Of a stretch of DNA of 64,000 bases, positions 11,849 through 23,000 are shown piece after piece. Each line of letters opens with the position of its first letter. The stretch's first letter is position 1. Source of the DNA: Meandrina meandrites (taxonomy: Eukaryota > Cnidaria > Anthozoa > Scleractinia > Meandrinidae); assembly GCA_963693305.1 (NCBI GenBank), contig OY855903.1, positions 28,441,955-28,505,954 on the forward strand, written 5' to 3'. The notes beneath the pieces were generated by a model. It saw only the letters and a list, made by a program, of their open reading frames with translations. It did no database searches and was not told the origin of the DNA. The translations under genes were made by a program, and so were the position numbers.

Positions 11849-12523
11849 CCCAAAATACGATTTAGAAAAGATCACCTCCTTTCCAAAAATAGCCGCGGGC
11901 CACCTTCAGAAGCGGTACTTCTTAATTAAGATGGTATATCTTAAAAATCTGAAAAGCGTCTTTAATTGAAGTCAAGATGAAAAAAACATCTTAAATTAAT
12001 AAGTGCTTTCTTTAATTAAGTTTTAAGTATTCTTAAGACTTTTAATAAAAGATGAATGTGTCTGAAATTCGTTATCTTTGTAACTCATCTCCCACTTACT
12101 TTCATTAAGATTCATGTCCATATTAATTTAAGAGACGAATAATAGTATCAAAGTGAATTAAAGATGACCTTGTCATACATGCCCAAAATTCGATTTAGAA
12201 AAGATGACCTCCTTTCCCAAAAATAGCCGCGGGCCATTTTAAGAAGCGGTACATCTTAATTAAGGTGGCATTATCTTAAAAATCTGAAAAACGTCTTTAA
12301 TTGAGGTCAAGATGACAAAAACATCTTAAATTAATAAGTGCTTTCTTTGATTAAGTTTTAAGTATTCTTAAGACTGTTAATAAAAGATAACAAAAATCAA
12401 TGTGTCTGAAATTAAGACGCATTCGTTATCTTAAAAACGCATCTCCCACTTTCAGTAAGATTCATGCCCATATTAATTTAAGAGACGAATAATAGTATCA
12501 AATTGAATTAAAGATGACCCTGT
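11849..12523. repeat. Two tandem copies of a ~333-bp unit
   Basis: The unit starting CCCAAAATACGATTTAGAAA at 11849 recurs at 12182 with few substitutions (shared TAGCCGCGGGCCA, GAAGCGGTAC, ACATCTTAAATTAATAAGTG). Both copies are rich in CTTAA/TTAAG words. No ORF is preserved between them. Confidence 0.8.
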
Positions 12524-12616
12524 CTTGGCTTAAGTGAGTGTTGTCTTAAGCATGCATACAATTAACATACTACCTAAGAAGGATAATATCTTAATTTAAG
12601 ATTTCAGTTTTTACGA

Positions 12617-12793
12617 AGATTTTTTGCATCGATTTTTGCTGCTGTGCCGTGCTGACGGTGAATTGGAGAATTGTCGTTGAGATTTTTGTATCCGTAACAA
12701 AACTGCTCGTCTGCTTCGCCATGGATCAGTAGCTTATAATCCCAACGACAATTCTCCACAGTACGGCACAGCAGCAAAAATCGATGCAAAAAT
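12617..12793. mobile_element. Foldback element
   Basis: TTTTTGCATCGATTTTTGCT near 12620 is mirrored by AGCAAAAATCGATGCAAAAA near 12773, and GGAGAATTGTCGTTG is mirrored by CAACGACAATTCTCC. The loop is about 60 bases and holds no gene. Confidence 0.7.
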
Positions 12794-12946
12794 ATTGCAG
12801 AACCTTGAATCGAAATTCACGCAGAAGTAGTTTCACACAAAACAGCTGTGTAATATTCGAGAAGTTCTGCGAAACACAACTTTGCAGGTTTGAGAAGGTT
12901 TTCGAGCATTTTATTGTGTTCACAGAACTAGCGGATGGATCTTTTT

Positions 12947-13260
12947 ACCCGTGGGGGGGGGACTCCCATATGGAAGGAACGGGGATGCTTGTCGGAAATT
13001 TTGAATTTAACCCCTAAAAGAGACCAACCTGGGCGTGGCCGAAGCTAATGCAGACCCCTAAGAGAGACCACATAACGAATCAAAATTCTTTCTTTTTAGT
13101 TATTTCTTCTTGTGCAACCCTAAACGAGACCTGGACGGCTAAAAATAATGACATTTTGTCAAGAACACCCTAAGCGAGACCAAAATCTGAAATTTACACC
13201 CCCAAACGAGACCACGAGCATCCCCGTCATTTTCAAATGGGAGTGCCCTCCCCCCCGGGT
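12947..13260. mobile_element. Inverted-repeat element with AACGAGACC internal repeats
   Basis: The ends ACCCGTGGGGGGGGGACTCC and GGGAGTGCCCTCCCCCCCGGGT-like sequence are inverted. The inner flanks ACGGGGATGCTTGTCGG and ACGAGCATCCCCGT also pair. The interior has several CCCTAAACGAGACC-type words, as in repeats common in coral DNA. Non-autonomous. Confidence 0.65.
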
Positions 13261-14041
13261 CTTTTTAACGGTTCGCACGATCGACAATCAGTCTGATTCT
13301 GATTTTTCCAGGCAATATTTACGGTTTCATGCTACAGAAACCGGGATAAACTCCAGCCTGATGGGCCACTAGGCTCGTATGCAGACTTTACGGAAGCCCG
13401 ACCGGAATGTTTGGGATCTCCTCTGAGGTGCTCCACTTGTCTTTGACAGGTAGGACCGAAATGTACCGTCTGTACCGTCCCATTTTGACAAACTGGCTAT
13501 AGCTGCCTTTATACTTCACTTCAGTTTAGTAGCTTCTCACAAGTGGTACAAGGCACTGGGGAAAGGAATTCAAAATGGTCCGACCGCCGGTCAGACTGCA
13601 GCTGATACAAGAAGACATTCCACGCATTCCACAAATTTTGATGAATGATGAGGCGCGGCCATGTTGAATTACGTCACTATCCTTGGTATGCAAGAGTTCT
13701 CTGTGGTTCCTTCATCTCGCTATTCTTGATGTTTCACGGCTACATGCCAGGAAAAGGTGATCATTTTGTCATCTGGATACATACCTGCCTATTTAGCGCA
13801 ATGAGGGAGTTTCATAAGCTTATTTTGACCAAAACGCCTTTCCTTTGTCTACAGACACCGTCGCTCGGCGTGAACATTAAATTTGAATTAGTTTGTCGAG
13901 TCGCCCTTTCATTGCTCACGAGTTTACTTTGTTCTTGTTTGGCCTCTTTTAGGTTGTATGTTGAACTTACGAATGCAGGAAGTAGACGTGTATCAATTGT
14001 AAAAAAAGAAGTTACCTGGGATTTCAGCAAATTAAACTGAC

Positions 14042-17000
14042 ATGTCCGCTCCACCGGTAAGACTAAACCAGCTCCTAGAGTTTCATACTGAGATCATTTC
14101 GCTGTTGAATAACATGAATTTGTTAACTTGTATAAGGTTATACATTGAAATCCAGCCACAATCATGCAGTTCTTTTCTGTCGAAGATGGTAGAAAAGGGC
14201 AACAAAGATTTAAATAATTTGTTACTCGTGTTGCTGTTTGATACAGACTATTTGCTAATTTCTCTCTTTTGGAATGCCATTTGTGCCAATATCTATTCTT
14301 TACATATTTTTTCTATCGTTTGGTTTATTGTTGACCAGCTAAACTACAACGCACTTTATATCCAGCATTTTGTTGTGATCAAACCTTCCTTAAGGATAAT
14401 TTAAATGATGTTATATATGCAATGTACTCCTAATTTCTAGGAGTACTAAAAGTTACTCTGACCCAAATAAAGTAATTTTTATTTAAAGTAAAGTAATTTT
14501 TAAATATTTTTCCAAAAGTATTTAAAAAACCTAGGTAATAAATAAATCAATGAATGCAATTAAATTTTGTACCCACCATTACACTGTGATCAAGTATGTT
14601 TAGTGCAGAATTGCACTAAATATTTTGATGGTTGTGTTGGCTGTCATCTGCTAAAGCAGTAAGATGTTCTTCTAACTAAAACTGCGCTGTTACAATTTAA
14701 CTGCATTTTACTCAAATCACTAATTAGCTGCTTTTTGCTCAATTTTCAGTAGGTTTAAACATCCCTCGTTCCGTGACTCAAAGTCCCGCTGACGATTTGG
14801 TAGAGCTGAAGTTTGGGTCTGGTCACCAACAAAACCAAAACAAAAAGTTCTTTGAACTTAAAACCGCACTTAAAATTGAACTGCATTTTTGCTCAAATAA
14901 GCAATAATTAACTGCTTTTCGTTTACAAAAAGGTTACACAATTTCTTAGCACCGCAGTCGCAACGCAGTACGCATCCCAGAGCAGTCCTTGACGATTATC
15001 TTATTACTGTCGACATCGAATCACTTGATCAACACCAGCTGTTGTGAAATCTCTGAAGTCTCTTAATCTGGAAATTCGCTTGGGACATGTATGGGCATGA
15101 ATGACACAAACAGGAACTGAGTATCACGCTGTTAATAAAACTATTAATAACAGCTTTCTTTCTTATAAGTCATGGTTGAATTCAATTGCTTTTTGCCATG
15201 AGTTACAGCTAGCAAAGTAGTTATGCGAGTCACTTAATTCAAGATTTACATCATAGGAAATTTTCAGAATGCTTTCAGAAAGATCCTTAAACCAAGGGCG
15301 AACAGTACGGCAAATAGGTAGAGTAAACCAGCAACAAAGGAGTTCTAGATTTGTCTTTTTTCATCACACGCGAGACGCAAGGAGTCACATGAGTGCATAC
15401 TCAAATAAAAAGGAATGCACAATTTGCAGGGTTCTCCTGAAAATATGAAGTAGATGGAGAATATTTTGTAGTAGGTGGCATTGAGCAATGAAGCTATATA
15501 CACGTCCACTGTCCATTAATGAGCTGGGAGTAGTTCAGTTGCTCCAACACTCGTTTGCTAGCTTCATGGTACAAATCAAAATTTTGAACAATAAACTTAT
15601 CCACCTCTTTTGACTTTCCGTTTCTTTTAGTTTTTCCCCTTTTTGCTTTTCCCTTCTTTACCTTTTTGCTGTAGTTATTTGCCTTCTGCCAGGCTTGTCT
15701 TCAGTTCAAAAATTTCGAAGAAACGTCATCAGCCCAGTAAATTCTTGCAATGGAGTCATTAAGGGTAGTTGGGGGAAATGTCTCTTGGATAAATGAAAAT
15801 AAATGGAAAAGAAAATATGTTGCAAATATTAAAAAAAGTCAAACTCTTTTAGTAGAAAATAGAAATAGAATTAAATATTAAAATTAGTTATTAATAAAAT
15901 CTTTTGAAAAAGTTTTCAGTTTTGATTTAAAAATAATAACAAAGCTTGCCTCTTTTAATTCAATTAAAATACTTTCTCAGTCTTTCACAGATTGAGAGAT
16001 AAATGCTAGTTAGTTTGAGGGAAAGGCAAATGACAAAATATGTTGTAAAATGTTTACACATAATTGATTTCAAGGAGTTAATCTCATTTAGCACTAATGT
16101 TCAAATTTGCATAATTGAACATTTACTATTGACATAGCATTTTCATGAATGAATCATGAGAAAAGACAGAATATGCACTCAGGAATTGCATACTGACAAT
16201 GATTTAACTTTAAAATGTCTAAACTGAAGAAGGGAAAACACAGATACAGTATGTAGATCCAATAAAAATTCCTGTCATTCCTGTTGTTTATAAAGTGAGG
16301 CGAATAATCAGGATAACTTACACAACTCACATATTTTTAGTGAAAGTGTTTACACGTTGGTTGTCAACTAACTTCATATGGTCAGTATGATTCCTTTACT
16401 TATTACCAGTAGTTTAACAATGTAGAGTACACTGTATTAAAATTTTGCTTTAGATCTAAAGATTACAAGAATCGGGGAGCGACACTGTATTCAAGTTACT
16501 TAATTGAAGTATTGCAAGTTGAATTTGAACCAATGAGTACAATTAATGCAAAATGCAGAACTTTTGGGCTGTATATTCCACCATCTAACTAGTCTTTAGA
16601 TGCAGTGTTTCTTGATTGCTGCAAAAGGTACTGCTTTAAATCATAACCCTACTGATTCTATAAGTACTTTAGAAAGCCACTATTACAATAATCGACTTCT
16701 AAATAAGTTGTAGGTTTACAACACTTTGCTTAAAAATTGTTTAGTTGTCTGTTAATGCATTTGTGTAAAATTTCTTTAAAATCTCAATCCTGAACATTTA
16801 TAAAACTGTATTGGATAACTGTTTATAAGACCATTTATCCAGGTTTTTTTCCTTTAAGCAATTAAGGCATAAGAATGACCAAAAAGAATGGAGAATTTGT
16901 TGTGTACGTGTTTCATTGTGGACAAAAGACCATGCTCAAGAAAATGAAGGCTACAAATTGTAGTTTCATTTCATTTGGAGTGAGAATTTTTTTTTTACTT

Positions 17001-20000
17001 CTGTGTGAAGAAATCTAGTTTTCACATCTTTGGTGTTGATGTGTCAAATTTGAGGGACTAATTACAGTGTTTTACATCTGTGAAGTGAATTTAATTATTA
17101 TTTCATGTGTGACACAAATTAAAGGGACTGTCATGGTTGAGTTAAGTTTATTTTATTTAAGTTTTGCCAAATACTCTCTATTAAACTTAATGTTTGCAAA
17201 GAAATTACTTCTATGGACACAAATGACAAAACCATAGCTTATTACAACCAGAATTTAAATCCTATTGCATTATTTTCTACCATTATTAAAAGGTTAAGAT
17301 GTAAGTACAGCGGATTCAGGTTGAGTGTTTAACGGCCACAGTTGTCGCGTTCGTTGTAACGGTTGAATTGATTTGCGTTGCGAGGCAAAATGACAGACGT
17401 TGCTAGGCGGAATGCCAACATTCTGCCTGGGAAAACCACAAAATGCTTTTTCCCAGACAGAAGGTCGTCATTCCTGCCTAGCAACGTCTGTCATTTTGCC
17501 TCGCAACGCAATCAATTCAACCGTTACAACGAACGCGACAACTGAGACCATTAAACACTCAACCTGAATCCGCTGTAATTATCTTTGATAACACCAACAA
17601 CAATTTCTTATCAGAGCCTGAGAAAATGAATTTCAAAGTTCAGAAGCTATAGGGAAAATCTCAAGTGCAACCATTTTCTTAAATTCTCTTTAAGCAATTC
17701 AGTGGAACTTCAAAATTAGTTTTCAATGGTTTGTGTAGTTAGAAAAGATTTCTTTGATAAGATATTTGAAGCAGTGACACAAAAGTTTGCAATAAGGTGT
17801 AAATAATTTTGGTGCGTACAACAATTTGTAACCCTAACACCTTACAAAATCACTTGCTGCAACTGCATCAGGTTGCTACTCCTTAATAAACTGTAATATG
17901 ATTGGTTGTTGATAGTACCTCAAAACCTGATTGATGTGACAAGCAAACATGACTGACTGACTGACTGACTGACTGACTGACTGACTGACTGACTGACTGA
18001 CTGACTACACGGTCATTTGCGGCAGCTAAGAGGTATTTTTTGGGGAAAAAATAACTCAAAATTGTGACAAAGTAGTTACAACTTTTCATTTATTATCCAA
18101 CACTGCTTCGTAGAGTACAAATGACACGCAAAACGAGTACAAATATCACATGATATTTGTACTCGTCTCTCCCCCCCCCCCCCCAACCTCACAAAAGATT
18201 AAAAAGCTTGGCAAGTCAGAATTTTGGATGATAAATTTCCTATTAGACATTTTAGTGTGTAGTATCATTGTAAATTTTTATTCATCATTTGTATTTTGAC
18301 TTGCCCTTCGGGCTTGCCAAAATACTGCATGACTCATAAAAATACACACCAAACTGTCTAATAAGATATATGGATTCAGGTGTCTGACACCTTTAATGGG
18401 TTCTTTCTGATGTTTGTTTGAATTGTTTTCAGGCTATTCTTGCCAAAGCCTTGTTTGACAACTTAGCTGATGCACCTGATGAACTAAGCTTTAGGAAGGG
18501 TGATGTCATCACTGTGCTGGAACAAGACGTTGATGGTCTAATTGGTTGGTGGCTGTGTTCATTGCACGGAAGACAGGGAATTGCTCCTGGAAATCATTTG
18601 CAGGAAATTAAGAGAAGAGTTGAAGAACAAACATCACCTCAAACATCTGAACCTACTGAAGTTTTTTCTTTTGAGGATATTGATTATGATGTTCCCAGGA
18701 CTCACGAGGTTGCTGATGATTATGCTGTACCAAGAGGAACCATGAGTCCTGACTATGATGTTCCTAATGTTAACAGACCCGAGGGATTTATGGACTCCTC
18801 TAGTGACGAATTACAAGAGTTGCAGCAGCAGTTTAATTATCCTCCTGGTAATAGTTCTCTAAGCAATGAAATCAACAGCAGGCAATCCAGAATTGAAAGT
18901 GTTCTCAATAAGCAAGCAATGTGCGTTGATGTGTATGATGTGCCCACAGGACTACATGAAGATGACATGCCTCAAGAAGTTTATGACGTGCCTCAAGAAG
19001 TTTATGATGTGCCTCAAGAAGTTTATGATGTGCCTCAAGAAGTTTATGACATGCCTCAGAAAGCTGCTGGCATGGAGCAAAGTGGAGCTGAACTGTTTAC
19101 TGATCAGCCAACTGACTTGGCAGAGGTGTCAAGAGGAGAAAGTGAGAGTAAACAACCTCCGCTGGTTCACAAAGAACCTGACATATATTCAGAAATATAC
19201 GATGTTCCACTTGCAGCAGGTGATCATGAAAAAGAAAAGGCTTTTGAAAGGCCACAGCAAGCGATGAAAATGAATGAAAATGAAAATTCCGTACCAGAAG
19301 AGAAGAGAAATGGTGCAGAATTAAACAAGCCAAGCAATGCTGGCGATGTTGTGGCACATGTAAAAAAAAGAAATAGTGGAAAGCGCCAGTCAACAAGCAG
19401 CTCAGATAGTGCAAAGCTGAGTTCGGAGGATGATGATTATGTTGACTACCAAGAGATCTACGGCGATGGAAGGGGCAAAGATGTCAATGTGTATGATGTT
19501 CCTGTTCAGGTAGGTGCATGCTGCAAAGTGCGGACTAGTTTTGTAGTACAGTCAAATCTCCATTATCTGCACTCTTAGGGACTGGGCTAAATAGAATGTT
19601 AATGAGCCAGACCATCTAATGCCTGCTTACTAAACTACGAGCGTTCCATAAACACACGTTCTTGTCATCACGTCAAAACCTTTGGAAACACTGTATTTTA
19701 TGAAGAAATACATAACGATAAATACCAAAAAACATCAACCATATCTCAAAAATGATGGAAATGATGTTTGTCTTGATTTTGTTATGGTAATTATAAATAT
19801 CCATGAAAAAAATGGGACCAGAGTAGCAGGTCCGGATTATCGAGAAATCCGGATAATTGAGGTACGACTGTATCGACATTTCTGTTTGACAGTTCAGTTA
19901 CATGCATACCTCAGGGCATCTGATAGGGTGCGGAAAAAAATCACAAATTATGCGGAAATTTTCAGGAACATTATGCCGAAGAAAGTGTTGATTATGCGGA

Positions 20001-23000
20001 AAACACGTTGGATTATGCGGAAAATTTTCGGCTCGCTTTGCTCGCCAAAAATCACATCTTTTGATGCAGCCGAAATCGAGCTGCCCCAGAAGCCAAGAGT
20101 TTGCTTGCAGGCTAATTTTAATTAGAAAAAATTATATTGGTATTTGGGCTTTTCCAATTATTTTCATTTGTATTTGGTATGTTATGAAATTATTGCGTTC
20201 GACGATAGGAGAACGCATCCTAATCTTGTGGTGACCTGTGGTCCCGTGGTTGTCCTGTGAACGCGCAAGCGAAAGTCGTTCTATGTCGGTATGTATGTCG
20301 GTATGTCGGTATGTCTCATGCGAGAAGACATTAGAAGGCAATTAATTGCGTTACATCAACGTCAACAATGACATCAGCCGCAAAGACAGCGTGCGCAAAA
20401 AGAATTCTATTAAGCGGATAACGATAGGCTGTAAACAATTCTTGCGCTCAACGGTAGCAATACGCATCCTAATCTTGTGGTGGCGTGTTCTTCAATGGCT
20501 AGCATGGCGAACGCACTGCATAATCTATGATTACTCCTAGTCTTTAAGTTATCAATTATGTGATGTTCAATGAAAATAACACAACCGTTATTTTGTTGGC
20601 TGAAGTCGATTTTCTTCTTATGCATGAACAATACAATTCAAGGTGCTACGTGATCTACTACAACATTGCACGTTGAACAAAATAACAATCCATTATCTAC
20701 ATAGAAAACTCCAGGATACTGGTTCACTCAATCCTTTGCTGATATTAGACTTTCAACAAAGTCCTTTGTCTTCATTATGGCACGTCGCTCACAGGCCACT
20801 TTGCGGCCTCAAGCTCGCTTCACTTAATTTGTCGCTCATCTAGCCCGTAAGTCAACTTGTGGCAAGTGTACAGCGAAGCGGGGATCCTTCTTCTTAGTCT
20901 CTTTGATGACAAATTTATCCATACACTATAGGTAACCACAGAAGAATTTTCGATAGACCGAACGAGCGAAAGAAGCGAAAGAAGACAATTCGTGTCCAGG
21001 CCCGTCACGAAAAGATGCGTGGAACCCCTGGAGGTTAAAAATTGCTCACGATCGAAGTGCCGTGTTTTCGTCGCTATTTTGGGAGAAAAACGGTGTCAAA
21101 ATAATCAATTTCTTCGAAATTTATGTTTGTGAGGATGGTAAACAGCTGCTTAATCATTAATATGAAACAAATTTCTCTTTTTTATGCGGAAAATGTTCTC
21201 AAGATGCGGAAGTCGGCGAATTATGTGGATCCGCACCACCGCATCCTGTCAGATGCCCTGATACCTGTGCCAAGCTTCTCACAGGGGTTTCATTAAACTT
21301 TTGCACAATTAGGTAGTTTAGAATAACAGCTGGGTATTTGTTTTGAAGGCCTGGAGAGCCTTCACCTCAAGGGCACTGGGGGATTCCCCCTCTCCCCACC
21401 TCAGAAATTTTGAAATTCTAGAATCTCCCAGATGCCTTTTTCCTGCATTTTGAGGTCTATTTTGAGGTTCCTGCAAGTCAACTAATTTGAACAAATTTGA
21501 AGAGAATTATGATACATTTGAGAAGTCACAGTCAATTATTTCTACTGAAAAGCTATCTTTAAGTGCCTTCTCAACTGGTATTTTTAAAATGGGCAAGTGC
21601 ATTGCGATTTTAGTGCAGGGTTAAATCGTTAAGGTGGTTGGTAATGGTTTCCATGACTTTCCAGCTTTTATACGTTGAGGTACGGGATAGTACAACAAAT
21701 TTTTAACAGTTGCTGCTACAAAAATGGTATTGGATAAATGCTCAATGATTGCTGAGTATGTTTTGGTTATTTTCTTGATGTCACTGGCTACCATATCAAT
21801 AGTATAACCAGTTAAAAACACCCTTAATTTTGGCTTTAAGTGCTTATAACTCAAAAACGAGCTTGGTGACCCCCATTTTTTAATTTTTGAACATTGATTA
21901 ACATGTTAAGATACAGCTTTCTGCAAAGTTAAAAAAAAATTCTACAGAGCGGTTTCAGAGCCACCTTAAATTTTCAAAAAGTTAAGGTGGCTCTGAAAAT
22001 GCTCCGTAGAATTTTTTTAACTTTGCAGAAAGTTGTATCTTTACATGCTGATCATAACTCGACAACAAAAACTGGGGTCACTGAGCTCGTTTTTCAGTTA
22101 TAAGCACTTAAAGCTAAAATTAAGAGTATTTTTAACAGGTCATACTGTTGGTATGGTAACCAGTGATGTCAAGAAAATGACATATTGACGAGTCATTGGC
22201 CATTCATTTGATACCATTATTGTAGCTTCAACTGCTTAAAATTTCTAGAACAGACCCATCAAAGTATGGGAGCTCAAAAATGCTGGAAACCAATACCAGC
22301 CACCTTAAATCAAATATATTCTGAAGAACTAAATCCTTTGATGTCAAACTCATCTTGCTATGATTATTCATTCACCAAGGGGGGGGGGGGGGGGGGGGGG
22401 GGCAATCACTGACAGCTTGACTTAAGGTTTGTATGTTCATACATTGAACAACATGGTTGCGCCTCAATTCAATGTGATATTGTAACAAAAACACAGAAAT
22501 AACTTAAACAGTGCTTGTAACTGGGTGCTTAATATCGCTCATATCAACCTGGAGCCATTTAATCCACGACTTGGTGTTTTAAACTTTCAAGAGCCGAGCC
22601 TTTGACTCTGCTTGAACACTTGCTACTAAATTTTAACAATAACAAACTTTCTTGATTACACACGTTGCAACAATTCACAGATCATTTACTTGCACAATAA
22701 TAATTATTGTGCAAGTAATTATTCTTAACTAAAAGTCATGTCCCAAACTAAATACAAGGTGGAATATGGTAAATCTCTTCATTTACATTTTAATTTCAAA
22801 ATATACTGTTACAATAAAAACACAAATCCCTCAAATAATGATTGAGTGGTTAGTATTGGCCCTCATGTTCAAAAGCAGAATCATCTGAATCATAACTGGC
22901 TTGGTTGTCTGGAAGTTTGAAAGCTTCAACTACAGCAGCTTTAACCTCCACTTAATGAACACTTGCTTCGTCAACTTCCTCATTTACCTTGACCTCAATA

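Larger units (their letters stand above)
9695..13640. other. Spacer between TMEM170 and the Cas gene: UTR and repeats
   Basis: The first 400 bases are TMEM170 3' UTR. The rest is repeat material described in separate entries: a dispersed repeat at 10537, a palindrome at 11162, a foldback at 11324, a tandem pair at 11849, a foldback at 12617 and an inverted-repeat element at 12947. I saw no supported gene. Confidence 0.6.
14057..18432. other. First Cas intron (4.4 kb)
   Basis: It runs from a strong GTAAGA donor to a TTTTCAG acceptor. It contains the foldback at 17306, the GACT microsatellite at 17951 and a dispersed repeat at 18097. About 3 kb (14.4-17.3 kb) shows no gene or clear repeat. Being the first intron after a five-codon exon, it is a natural place for enhancers, but no element was identified. 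Confidence 0.6.

Noticed and set aside
17883..18089. Minus-strand ORF with VSQSVSQ repeats
   Set aside because: It is the translation of the (GACT)14 microsatellite.
19682..20125. 147-codon ORF in Cas intron 2
   Set aside because: It spans the end of a pogo-like MITE and the start of another transposon, so it is a composite of repeats.
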